Source: Coprobacillus sp. CAG:826 (lineage in GTDB: Bacteria > Bacillota_I > Bacilli_A > RFN20 > CAG-826). Taken from it: a stretch of DNA of 28,571 nt. Within the stretch, counting starts at the first letter, position 1; every line of letters starts with the position of its first letter. The stretch lies in contig FR897037.1 in NCBI GenBank assembly GCA_000437235.1, positions 1 through 28,571 on the forward strand, given 5' to 3'. Position numbers and translations under genes: made by a program. Below, piece by piece: positions 1 through 8,019 of this stretch. Below the pieces are notes generated by a model, which was not told the DNA's origin, searched no databases, and saw nothing but the letters and a program-made list of their open reading frames with translations.

Positions 1-23
1 TCTTTTCGATTGCACGCTCGTAT

Positions 24-52
24 ATAATAGCACCACAATAAGCATCTGTCAA
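24..52 (-). promoter_or_regulatory. Strong sigma-A-like promoter firing out of the window
   Basis: On the minus strand, a perfect -35 TTGACA (47-52) and a -10 TATTAT (24-29) are separated by exactly 17 nt. Transcription would start near position 17 and leave the window. The first transcribed bases show no SD or start codon in the few that remain, so the target is unseen. It could be a stable RNA operon or a highly expressed gene. Confidence 0.8.
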
Positions 53-150
53 ATGTTTTTTAATATCTTTTTAAGATATTTTTTATTCATTTATAGAGGC
101 TTTATTTTAGGCTCTTTATACGACTGCGGTTTTTATTCCGCGCAAGGAAT

Positions 151-179
151 ATTAAAACACTTTGTAAACAAAAATGCAA
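151..179 (-). promoter_or_regulatory. Possible second, upstream tandem promoter
   Basis: On the minus strand TTGCAT (174-179) and TTTAAT (151-156) are 17 nt apart. The -10 matches consensus at 5 of 6 positions, the -35 at only 3. It points the same way as the stronger promoter about 125 bp downstream. Confidence 0.4.
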
Positions 180-253
180 CTATTTTTTTCACTTTTTTCT
201 ATATTTTTATTTCTTGTTTTGGAGCATTCTTTTTCCTTATATATAATATAGGC

Positions 254-294
254 AAAAAACCTCTTTACAAATACCAATGATATTCGTAAAAAGG
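254..294 (-). terminator. Rho-independent terminator of the sugar ABC operon
   Basis: On the minus strand a 14-bp stem (260-273 with 281-294, two G-U pairs) closes a 7-nt loop and is followed by six U. It lies just after the stop of the MalK-like gene and ends the five-gene operon. Confidence 0.85.
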
Positions 295-310
295 CTCTTT
301 CTATCAAAAG

Positions 311-2200
311 CTAGATAATTCGGACATTGTTTGTAGCGTCATAAATAGAACACCGCTCCGGTTGAATAAGAAGATGAATTTCTTTTTCTTTTATATTTTG
401 ATCGACAATAACATTCACCGACTTCTCTCCTTCTTCTAAGCGAACTTGTGCGAGGCAAATTGTTCCATAATCGTTTATTTTTTCGATATGTCCTAGAATT
501 CCTTCCTCGGCTATTTGAAGATGATGAATATCAAATTCAAAGCGTAAAGCATGTCGATATATTTTTCTATCTAAGGCAATTGTTAATTTTGTAATTATTT
601 CTAATGGAATTTTTATGCGATAACTATTGAAAGCAAAATAAAAATTCGTTTTCTTTTTTCCCGTCTCATCTTTTTCTTTTATCTTTATAATTTTACCCGT
701 CAAACTATCTTGAAAACGAACCGGGGCTAAAAGAGTTTGATTCTCTTTTTGAATTTCAATTTTCGACATATCTAAATCGCAATCAAAAACTTCCCCAACT
801 TTTAAATCATCTTTTACTTCAACAAATAGTACGTCATTTTTTCCTTTTAAATGCAATAATCGTTTTCCTAAGATTTTTTCATCTAACAAAACTTTAAAAT
901 GAAAAGTAGTTCCTGGAACTAGTGCTTGATTTTCAATTCCGATTGTTACTTCTTTTTCATGATTAACTTTTTCTATAATAGCTGGAGGCAAATCGATGGT
1001 TTGACCTTCAATTTTCATTTTGTTTTCACTAACGGAGGCACTTACGTAGGACATCTTAGGAATTGCGGGTAAAACTGTCATTTCGGATTCAGCATCAAAA
1101 AGATGAATTCTAGTTTCGTCAATATAAACCTCTATTTCTGCTCCAATTTCATAACGTCGTTTTGAAGAAGCTTTAATAATGATGGTGTCTTCTGCTTCTT
1201 GATTTTCACCATGCAAAGTTCCTATGAGTTCACCATAAATTAATGTCTCGGATCCTAATTCTTCCATATCGGTAATTAGTATTGTGATTTTCAAATTTTC
1301 ATTTGTTCCTTCTAAATGTAAATCTTCTGGACGAATGCCAAAAATTAAAGGTGTTTTTCCATCTAACACTCTTCGCTCTACTTTAGCAATTGTTTGTAAA
1401 GGAATGAAGATATGTTGCATGTTCGCTAAAATCATATGCACAGAATCCTCTTCTTTTAAAAGGAATGTACGGAAAAAGTTCATTTGAGGCGTACCAATAA
1501 AACCCGCGACAAATTTGTTGATTGGCGCTTGATATAAATTCGTTGGTGTATCTATTTGTTGAACAAATCCTTTACGCATGACAACAATACGTGTCCCCAT
1601 AGTCATTGCTTCGACTTGATCATGCGTCACATAAATAAAAGTCGTTTGTAATTTCTTATGTAGTTTCGTGATTTCTGTACGCATTACCGCTCTTAACTTG
1701 GCGTCTAAATTACTTAAAGGTTCGTCTAATAAAAACACTTTAGGTTGGCGAACAATAGCTCTTCCTAAAGCGACGCGCTGCCTTTGTCCACCTGACATTT
1801 CTTTCGGTTTTCGGTCTAAATAATCTTCAATATCTAATATTCTTGCCGCTTCAATCACACGCTCTTTAATTACTTCATTTGGCACTTTACGATTCCGTAA
1901 TCCAAAAGCCATATTTTCATAAACGGACATATGCGGATATAAAGCATAATTTTGGAAAACCATAGCGATATCACGGTCTTTCGGCTCCATGTCATTCACC
2001 AAAGTATCTCCAATATATAAATCGCCTGCAGAAATTTCTTCTAGTCCCGCAATCATTCGTAACGTAGTAGATTTTCCACACCCCGATGGTCCAACGAACA
2101 CGATAAATTCTTTATCCTCAATATCAATAGATAAATCATTAACTGCCTTCACTCCATTTTCATACACTTTATAAATGTGATTGAGTTTTAATTTTGCCAT
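311..2200 (-). CDS. malK: MalK/MsmX-type sugar ABC transporter ATPase with long C-terminal extension
   Basis: Cytoplasmic ATPase that powers the importer encoded by the two permease genes upstream; the last gene of the operon. All nucleotide-binding motifs are intact: Walker A GPSGCGKST (37-45), Q-loop Q83, signature MSGGQ (135-139), Walker B ending in DE (159-160), H-loop H193. A normal TOBE/MOP regulatory domain follows to about residue 378. Members of this family usually stop near 370 residues, but this protein has 629. The extra 250 residues appear to repeat the TOBE pattern: the motif around RIHLFDAESEMTVL recurs more loosely as KIEIQKENQTLLAP and, at the very end, RCSIYDATNNVRII. From memory, Mycoplasma MsmK-like proteins (MG187) are also long. 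The SD is AAAGGAG. A small hairpin sits between the upstream GH13 gene and this start. Substrate is inferred from neighbours. Confidence 0.93.
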   Translation of the reverse strand: MAKLKLNHIYKVYENGVKAVNDLSIDIEDKEFIVFVGPSGCGKSTTLRMIAGLEEISAGDLYIGDTLVNDMEPKDRDIAMVFQNYALYPHMSVYENMAFGLRNRKVPNEVIKERVIEAARILDIEDYLDRKPKEMSGGQRQRVALGRAIVRQPKVFLLDEPLSNLDAKLRAVMRTEITKLHKKLQTTFIYVTHDQVEAMTMGTRIVVMRKGFVQQIDTPTNLYQAPINKFVAGFIGTPQMNFFRTFLLKEEDSVHMILANMQHIFIPLQTIAKVERRVLDGKTPLIFGIRPEDLHLEGTNENLKITILITDMEELGSETLIYGELIGTLHGENQEAEDTIIIKASSKRRYEIGAEIEVYIDETRIHLFDAESEMTVLPAIPKMSYVSASVSENKMKIEGQTIDLPPAIIEKVNHEKEVTIGIENQALVPGTTFHFKVLLDEKILGKRLLHLKGKNDVLFVEVKDDLKVGEVFDCDLDMSKIEIQKENQTLLAPVRFQDSLTGKIIKIKEKDETGKKKTNFYFAFNSYRIKIPLEIITKLTIALDRKIYRHALRFEFDIHHLQIAEEGILGHIEKINDYGTICLAQVRLEEGEKSVNVIVDQNIKEKEIHLLIQPERCSIYDATNNVRII

Positions 2201-2217
2201 ATAATGTTCGTCTCCTT

Positions 2218-2244
2218 TAAAAAAATCAACTTTATTGTTGATTT
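2218..2244 (-). terminator. Weak intra-operon terminator between GH13 gene and malK
   Basis: On the minus strand AAATCAAC and GTTGATTT pair (2223-2230 with 2237-2244) around loop AATAAA, followed by a U run and then directly by the malK SD. The hairpin overlaps the GH13 stop codon. AT-rich, so probably a partial terminator or mRNA stabiliser that lowers malK expression. Confidence 0.6.
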
Positions 2245-3796
2245 ACTTCTTTTTTAAAATTGCAAATGACCACGGAAATATCGTCAAACGATGACATTCT
2301 TGATTGCAAGTACCTAGTTGATAAATGGCTACATAGTTTTGATAATCACCCACGACCGTTCTTTCTTCATAAGAAGGATTGATTACGATAATCAACTGAT
2401 TTCTTTGATAAATAAAAGGATAAGTATAAGGCTCCGCAAAAATAACAGAAAACGCATCAGAACGTAAGTCTTTTAACTTTAAACGCAGATGAATGAGCGC
2501 TTTTATCGTGTTCAATAACGAATCACTACGTTTCAGTTGCTCTTCAACATTTTGAGGATACTCATCATTGAGAGGAAGAAAGAGCCGGGTTGAATCTTCT
2601 ATACTAGAAAAGCCCATATTTCTTTCTAAGTTCCACTGCATTGGTGTTCGACTTCCCGTTCTTTGATATCCTCCTTCTTTTGAAGGAAGATTTTCCATAT
2701 AATCCATACCAATTTCGTCACCATAATAAATAAATGGTACGCCAGGCATCGTTAAAATAAAAGCGTAAATCAGTTTTAACACATTTTCAGTATAGCCATA
2801 TTTATGGTAGGCTAAACGACAAGTATCATGATTTCCTGAAATCAAACACACATGTCCGTTTCTTTTCTTACAAGCTAGATAACGAGGCATATAGTCTTTT
2901 AAAAAAGTTGTGATGTCACCATGTCCTGAAAAGAAAGAGAGATTTACATCATTTTTCATATCACGGACTAAATGGTGATAACCGTTATTTACGTGATCTA
3001 AATAAAAATCACCATGAAATCCCGCGCGTACAGATTTTTCATGATCCGACCATTCGGAAATTAAAACCGATTCTTTATATTCTCTATCAAAGATTTCTAA
3101 ACGAATTTCTTTCCATAATTCTATCGTTGCACTTTTATCATCATCGCCTTTAATTAAAGAATCGGCCATATCGACACGAAAGCCATCAAATCCTTTTTTT
3201 AAATAAAAACGAATAATGGATTTTAAATAGTTTCTCGCTAATAAAGCGCGTGGATCTTGATAATGAATTTGCCAAGAAGGATATTGAATTTCCTTCCATC
3301 CATAATTAAAAGCGGGTTGATGAGAAAAGAAATTGACCATGTAATTTCCGTATCGTTCATAGCGGCCAGAAATAAACTGCCACCAACCTTGTGGCTTTTC
3401 CCAAGGCGAATCATTCCACACAAATAAATCACTATATTCATTTCGCGTGGGTTCTGCGCTTTTTAAAAACAGAGGATGCTTTTCACTTGCGTGCCCTGGC
3501 ACTAAATCCAAAATCAAATGCATTCCTCTTAGATGCGCTTGATATAATAATTCTTCTAAATCTTTCATGGTTCCAAAACGTGGATCCACATCAAAAAAGT
3601 CAGTAATATCATAACCACCATCTAAAAAAGGTGAACAAAAAACGGGATTTAACCATATAGCATTAAAGCCGATTTCCTGAAGGTAATCTAAACGCGCTAT
3701 AATGCCTTGAATATCGCCATATCCATCGCCATTACTATCTTGAAAAGAAGAAGGATATATTTCATAAAATACTGCATCATCTAACCATTTTGGCAT
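2243..3796 (-). CDS. Cytoplasmic GH13 alpha-glucosidase / oligo-glucosidase
   Basis: Retaining alpha-glucosidase of family GH13, expected to cut imported alpha-glucosides or malto-oligosaccharides in the cytosol. There is no signal peptide. The (beta/alpha)8 barrel motifs are visible: region II GFRVD with nucleophile D209, region III LISEW with acid/base E248, region IV SGNHD with transition-state D324. Region I reads DLVPGH (97-102), so the usual Asn before His102 is Gly. The SQPxLNYGF-like segment appears as SHQPAFNYGW (158-167), typical of exo-acting oligo-glucosidases. At 517 residues the length fits oligo-1,6-glucosidase or trehalulose-type enzymes. It starts 4 nt after the permease stop, with SD AAAGGGGT, so it is translationally linked to the transporter. 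Exact linkage specificity cannot be told from sequence alone. Confidence 0.88.
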   Translation of the reverse strand: MPKWLDDAVFYEIYPSSFQDSNGDGYGDIQGIIARLDYLQEIGFNAIWLNPVFCSPFLDGGYDITDFFDVDPRFGTMKDLEELLYQAHLRGMHLILDLVPGHASEKHPLFLKSAEPTRNEYSDLFVWNDSPWEKPQGWWQFISGRYERYGNYMVNFFSHQPAFNYGWKEIQYPSWQIHYQDPRALLARNYLKSIIRFYLKKGFDGFRVDMADSLIKGDDDKSATIELWKEIRLEIFDREYKESVLISEWSDHEKSVRAGFHGDFYLDHVNNGYHHLVRDMKNDVNLSFFSGHGDITTFLKDYMPRYLACKKRNGHVCLISGNHDTCRLAYHKYGYTENVLKLIYAFILTMPGVPFIYYGDEIGMDYMENLPSKEGGYQRTGSRTPMQWNLERNMGFSSIEDSTRLFLPLNDEYPQNVEEQLKRSDSLLNTIKALIHLRLKLKDLRSDAFSVIFAEPYTYPFIYQRNQLIIVINPSYEERTVVGDYQNYVAIYQLGTCNQECHRLTIFPWSFAILKKK

Positions 3797-3800
3797 ATTT

Positions 3801-4736
3801 TTACCCCTTTACTGCGCCACCAGTGACGCCCGAAACATAATATTTTTGTGTCATTAAAAATAGGATCACAATGGGAATTGAAACCAATACAGAACCTGCA
3901 AAAAATAAAGTAAACCGATAAGAAGTTCCCGCTAAATCCGTTTGCATATTATATACGCCTAGTGGCACCGTCCATCGTTTTGGGTCGGTTCCACAAATAT
4001 AAGCAGGTAATATATAGCTGACCCAAGGTCCCATAAATGAAGTTAAAAGTGTATAAACAATAATCGGTTTAGATAAAGGTAAGGTTATTTTAAAGAAGAT
4101 TTTCATATTGGAAGCTCCATCAATTCTGGCCGCTTCATCCATAGACTTTGGAATGGTATCAAAAAAGCCCTTTGCAATATAAAAGCCCATCCCTGCACTT
4201 GCACTATTAGCGATAACTAAACCCATTAAATTACTAAAATAAGTGGAGTTTGCACCAGTTGCGTTAATAAGTTTTAAAATATTATAAATGGCCGCTAACG
4301 CCATAAAACCTGGAAACATTCCTAAAATCAAATTAAGACTCATCAATTTTTTTCGCGCTTTAAAGCGTAATCTCGACATTGCATAAGAGACGCTTAATAC
4401 AAAAATTGTCGAAATTATCATACTTAAAATAGAAACGATGAGCGTATTCATTACCCACCTTAAATAAGGCCATTGTTCCATACTATAATTCATAACTACT
4501 TTTCCATTAGCAATCGTATAGCGGTCTTTAATTCCTAATAAATAAAGAAAGTTATAAAGGGTGAATCCATTTTTGGGTAATAAAGAAGTCGAAGTTCCCA
4601 TTTCTGCTCTAAACGCGGTCATTACCGTAAATAGAATCGGAATGACCCACACTATAGAAATAATGATTAATAAAAGATAAATAAAAAGGTCAATAAGACG
4701 GGTTTTGGCTTTCATACTCATACTATTCTTTTTCAT
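3801..4736 (-). CDS. malG: MalG-type sugar ABC transporter permease
   Basis: Inner-membrane permease, one of the two channel subunits of the importer. It has about six hydrophobic segments. The cytoplasmic coupling (EAA) loop is clear, with the signature EAARIDGAS followed by FFKITLPLSKP, which contacts the ATPase. About 311 residues, slightly longer than the usual 275-300. I place the start at the ATG at 4736, one nucleotide after the MalF-like stop, served by GGAGG about 12 nt upstream. The longer open frame from 4757 would begin inside that SD, within the upstream gene. Tight packing means it is co-translated with its partner permease. Confidence 0.92.
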   Translation of the reverse strand: MKKNSMSMKAKTRLIDLFIYLLLIIISIVWVIPILFTVMTAFRAEMGTSTSLLPKNGFTLYNFLYLLGIKDRYTIANGKVVMNYSMEQWPYLRWVMNTLIVSILSMIISTIFVLSVSYAMSRLRFKARKKLMSLNLILGMFPGFMALAAIYNILKLINATGANSTYFSNLMGLVIANSASAGMGFYIAKGFFDTIPKSMDEAARIDGASNMKIFFKITLPLSKPIIVYTLLTSFMGPWVSYILPAYICGTDPKRWTVPLGVYNMQTDLAGTSYRFTLFFAGSVLVSIPIVILFLMTQKYYVSGVTGGAVKG

Positions 4737-4737
4737 C

Positions 4738-6474
4738 TTACATAAACGCCTCCTCATCTTTTATACTCTTGGTATTTTTATACATAATAAGTCCTATCGC
4801 TACGCAAAAAATAAAGGTTAAAATACCAATTACTGAAGCGAGGTTAAAATAGTTTTTTTCAACAGTTAATTTATAAAGCCAAGTGACTAACAAATCAGTA
4901 CGTCCTGCCGCTAAAGTACCGGTAGTAGGCCCACCGCCTGTTAAAAAATAAATCACATTGAAATTATTAATATTTCCAATAAACTGCGTGATCGTAGCGG
5001 GTGCAGTAACAAAAATAATGTAAGGCAGGGTGATTTTAAAAAACTGTTTAACCGGGGAAGCCCCATCGATTCTTGCTGATTCATATAAGTCATTAGGAAT
5101 ATTCATTAAGATGCCTGTATTACTTAAAACAGAATAAGGAATACCAATCCATAAATTCACTAGAATAATCGTGGGCTTAGCTAGAAGGATTTTATGTTTT
5201 TTTCCAAAAATGGTAATGGATTGCTCACCTAATGTACTTAGCCAATCGATTCCTCCTCCCCCACCTATTACCGGTCTAGAAATTCCTTCTCCAAACATTC
5301 TCTTGACCCAACCTAGCTCATAAAAGGCCAACGTTTCTAAAAGTTGATTTAAATATCCGCTTTTAGCTAAAAATTTACTCATTGCTAAAAGTGAAACAAA
5401 TTGAGGAATAGTAATCGATAGAATGAGTGCTGTTCTCCATACTTTTTTTAGTTTTATGCTCTTTTTATTAATAAGAAGCGCTACGATAATGCCTAAAAAA
5501 TAATTCGTAAACGTAGCTAAAACAGCCCAAATAATGGTCCATTCTAAAATCGGCCAAAATAAACCCGATAATGACTTCAATTGAAAAAGCGTTCGAAAAG
5601 CAGCAAACCCCGTCCATTCAAAAAGATGTGCTGGTGTTTGATGATCCATATCGTAGTTCGTAAATGCCATTAAAATCATGTCCACTAAGGGAAGAATGGT
5701 AAAGAAAAAGATGCCTAAGATAGGAAGAGCTAAAATCAAACGATGAAATTTGCTATTGGTATAGTCTTTTAATTCTTCTATAAAGGTTTGTGGTTTTCTT
5801 CCTTCTTCTATTTGCTCTTGTAATTTAAGTGAATTGCGGTTGCTATGGATATAGATAACGATATAAATCAAAAGTAAAAAAACACCTAAAATGCCATATA
5901 ATAAAAACTTGCTTGAATCATCACCAGGAATTGTCACTTCTGAACATATTTCACCAATTCCTTCAATAAATTCACAATCTCCTTTTTCCGTGTGCGTGGG
6001 AATCGTTCCTAAAGTAAATAAACCAATGATATGACGAATCCCTGTTAGACGATAAAACAAATAAAAGAAATAAAGGACTTGATAAAATAAGAAAACTAAA
6101 CCATGCCCAATTTGTTGATGACCAATATTGGCACTCCCAAGAAATAAAAAATTAAGTCTTGTCGCCTTATCACCATTTTTTAAATTATAGGCTAAATCAC
6201 TAATTGTTTTGCTTGTTGATTTTCCTATTCTTTTTAATAAACGTGGAATAAATAAAAGGAGCGTCAAAATGATTTTTTGACACTTTTTTAATAACCTTGA
6301 AAAAAATAGAACTCCACGTTCCATTTTATTCATTTGAATCTGCTCAATAAAAGAATATTCATTCCATGATTTTCCTAATGTTTTTCTTTCTTCTTTCATT
6401 CTTTTAGAAGTTAAAAATATTGGACGTATGCCTAACGTGATTACATTTAGAAAAATCTCTTTTGTGGTATTCAT
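4738..6474 (-). CDS. malF: MalF-type sugar ABC transporter permease, long N-terminal region
   Basis: Second channel subunit of the importer. The EAA loop lies near residues 462-484 (YESARIDGASP, then FFKITLP), inside the usual C-terminal permease domain (about 245-570). The first 230 residues precede it: a basic stretch, hydrophobic segments near 68-80, 125-155 and 190-210, and a hydrophilic loop around 160-190. At about 578 residues it is much longer than a plain permease (about 300) and near the size of enterobacterial MalF (514). It also has a Gly-rich loop (405-409) before IDWLS. The start is either TTG at 6477 or ATG at 6474; AAAGGAGG lies 7 or 10 nt upstream. I chose ATG. Confidence 0.9.
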   Translation of the reverse strand: MNTTKEIFLNVITLGIRPIFLTSKRMKEERKTLGKSWNEYSFIEQIQMNKMERGVLFFSRLLKKCQKIILTLLLFIPRLLKRIGKSTSKTISDLAYNLKNGDKATRLNFLFLGSANIGHQQIGHGLVFLFYQVLYFFYLFYRLTGIRHIIGLFTLGTIPTHTEKGDCEFIEGIGEICSEVTIPGDDSSKFLLYGILGVFLLLIYIVIYIHSNRNSLKLQEQIEEGRKPQTFIEELKDYTNSKFHRLILALPILGIFFFTILPLVDMILMAFTNYDMDHQTPAHLFEWTGFAAFRTLFQLKSLSGLFWPILEWTIIWAVLATFTNYFLGIIVALLINKKSIKLKKVWRTALILSITIPQFVSLLAMSKFLAKSGYLNQLLETLAFYELGWVKRMFGEGISRPVIGGGGGIDWLSTLGEQSITIFGKKHKILLAKPTIILVNLWIGIPYSVLSNTGILMNIPNDLYESARIDGASPVKQFFKITLPYIIFVTAPATITQFIGNINNFNVIYFLTGGGPTTGTLAAGRTDLLVTWLYKLTVEKNYFNLASVIGILTFIFCVAIGLIMYKNTKSIKDEEAFM

Positions 6475-6522
6475 CAAAAATTATCCTCCTTTTAACGAAT
6501 ACGCACCTTTTCTCCCTTTATA

Positions 6523-6556
6523 TAAAAGAAAGTCTACCCCCTAGAAGGAATAGACT
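6523..6556 (-). terminator. Intra-operon terminator after the binding-protein gene
   Basis: On the minus strand AGTCTA and TAGACT pair (6551-6556 with 6531-6536), extended by pairing of UUCC with the G-run, followed by UUCUUUUAUA. It lies between the binding-protein stop and the permease SD. Partial termination here would give more binding protein than permease, as is common in sugar ABC operons. Confidence 0.65.
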
Positions 6557-6571
6557 GCAATATTTTTTATT

Positions 6572-7840
6572 TTATTTCGTAACTTTTGTTAAAAGCATAT
6601 CTTGCAAATCATCGGCCCATTTTTCACATTGTTCGTCGGTAAATTCACTCGAACTATTTTTTGCCGATAAAATGTCCGTTGCATAAGCGGTTGCTGCATC
6701 CCACCAATTGGACATTTGCGAAATGCTAGGTTGAAGAACGATATGCTCACCATTCGTTTGTTCCATTAATGCTTTAATAACCATATTATTTTGTACTTCT
6801 GGTAAAGTCGCTACTTCAGTTAAAGTCGGTGCTTCATTAAAGGCTTCAAATTTTTCTAAACTCGCTTCTTTATTTGTTAACCATAAGGCTAGTTTTTGTG
6901 CTTCAATAGCGGCTGAAGCAGTCACATATTTAGAAATGCCACATTTTTTCCAGTCACCTGTAGCGGTTAAATAATATTGCTTATCGCCTTCGTGGAAAGT
7001 AGGTAAAGTCGTCGCCATTAAATCATTACCAAAGGTAGTAATTAAATCACTAGAAAGCCAACTACCACCAATAGCCGCCACAACTTTTGAATTATTATCT
7101 TTAGTGAATTTAGATTTAATGTCATCATCGCCACCATTGATAAAATTGTCATTCATAATATAATTACGAATAGCTTTTGCCGCAATTTTTCCTTCTCTTG
7201 AATTCAAATTAGCGGTGGTTGGATCTTTTCCATCTGGTCCAAAGAAACGCACACCCGTACCATACCAGAAAGCTGTTTGATAATACCCATTATCAATATC
7301 AAAAATCACTTTGCCTTTGGATAAAACTTTATCTAAGTCTTTTGCTTCTTCTGCTGTGACTTTAGAACTATCGTAATACATAAAATAACTATTCGGTGTA
7401 TAAGAAATACCATAAAGTTTTCCATCCACTACACCAGAATTTAAAGTAACTTCACTCATTTGACCTTGTAAAGATTGATAAATAGAGTCGCTAAATGCAT
7501 ATAAGTATCCTCCATGCATCAATGGCCCTAAATTATCGCCAGCGTAAAAAAACACATCCGCTGCTCCAGTAGGTTCTTTTTTTATTTCTTCATAAACCTT
7601 TCCTTCACTCACTGCGGAAACATTAATTCGATAATCGGTATTTTCATTGGCTTTTTTGAATTTTTCAATTCTTTCTTTTGCCCAATCTATTTGCTCAGTT
7701 GGAACCCATACTGATAAAGTTACTGTTTTTTTGGCATCATCCTTAGAAGAGGAAGATGAGGTTTGTTCGGTAGTACCACAAGACGCAAGCCCCGCAGTAA
7801 CTAATAGCGCTGCACAAAGTGGTAAAATTGTTTTTTTCAT
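6572..7840 (-). CDS. Extracellular sugar-binding lipoprotein (family 1 solute-binding protein)
   Basis: Surface-anchored receptor that would deliver an oligosaccharide to the adjacent permeases. The N-terminus is a lipoprotein signal: MKK, a hydrophobic core, and lipobox LASC with Cys21 as the lipidation site, followed by a Thr/Ser-rich linker. The mature part has the look of MalE-type proteins (VTLSVWVPTEQIDWAKERIEKF, Trp-rich C-terminal half with NWWDAA). At 422 residues the length is normal. It is the first gene of the operon, with its own promoter 50-80 nt upstream and a leaky terminator behind it. The GH13 partner points to maltodextrins or related alpha-glucosides, but the ligand is inferred. 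Confidence 0.9.
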   Translation of the reverse strand: MKKTILPLCAALLVTAGLASCGTTEQTSSSSSKDDAKKTVTLSVWVPTEQIDWAKERIEKFKKANENTDYRINVSAVSEGKVYEEIKKEPTGAADVFFYAGDNLGPLMHGGYLYAFSDSIYQSLQGQMSEVTLNSGVVDGKLYGISYTPNSYFMYYDSSKVTAEEAKDLDKVLSKGKVIFDIDNGYYQTAFWYGTGVRFFGPDGKDPTTANLNSREGKIAAKAIRNYIMNDNFINGGDDDIKSKFTKDNNSKVVAAIGGSWLSSDLITTFGNDLMATTLPTFHEGDKQYYLTATGDWKKCGISKYVTASAAIEAQKLALWLTNKEASLEKFEAFNEAPTLTEVATLPEVQNNMVIKALMEQTNGEHIVLQPSISQMSNWWDAATAYATDILSAKNSSSEFTDEQCEKWADDLQDMLLTKVTK

Positions 7841-7878
7841 AAATCTTTTTCCCTTTCTTGATGCTCTCTTTGGGACAT

Positions 7879-7919
7879 CGCTATATTTATAATATAGCGT
7901 AATGACAAAATCCTTTCAA
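7879..7919 (-). promoter_or_regulatory. Promoter of the sugar operon with a 21-bp palindromic operator
   Basis: On the minus strand -35 TTGAAA (7914-7919) and -10 TATATT (7891-7896) are 17 nt apart. A perfect 9-3-9 inverted repeat, arms CGCTATATT and AATATAGCG at 7879-7899, covers the -10 and the start site. That position fits a repressor operator. It is not a cre or an evident LacI-type site (no central CG). No cognate regulator gene is adjacent. Confidence 0.75.
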
Positions 7920-7937
7920 GAGTCATACATTGATTTT

Positions 7938-7978
7938 AAAAAAATAAAAGACGGAAGAAATCTCTTCTTACCGTCTTT
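7938..7978 (-). terminator. Terminator of the BI-1 family gene
   Basis: On the minus strand AAAGACGG pairs with CCGTCTTT (7971-7978 with 7947-7954), with an inner AAGAA/TTCTT stem, followed by UUAUUUUUUU. It separates the BI-1 gene from the sugar operon. Confidence 0.85.
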
Positions 7979-8019
7979 AGTATGACCACTTCATTTTTAA
8001 ATCATACAACGAATAGCAC

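Larger units (their letters stand above)
1..310. other. Non-coding left edge: terminator plus outward promoters
   Basis: No convincing gene lies here. Read on the minus strand, it holds the terminator of the sugar operon (254-294), a possible promoter (151-179), a small GC hairpin (GCGG 126-129 with CCGC 138-141) and a near-consensus promoter (24-52) firing out of the window. A 75-codon open frame on the plus strand (53-280) is Phe/Tyr-rich, has no SD and runs across these signals, so I do not call it. Confidence 0.7.

Noticed and set aside
57..85. AATATCTT/AAGATATT hairpin as a plus-strand terminator
   Set aside because: Entirely A/U stem, and no plus-strand gene precedes it in the window.
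53..280. 75-codon plus-strand open frame at the left edge
   Set aside because: Phe/Ile-rich translation of AT-rich non-coding DNA, no SD, and it crosses a clear minus-strand terminator and promoters.
4737..4757. Longer N-terminus for the MalG-like permease
   Set aside because: That ATG lies within the GAGGAGG SD sequence and the upstream gene's last codons, so the ATG at 4736 is the likelier start.
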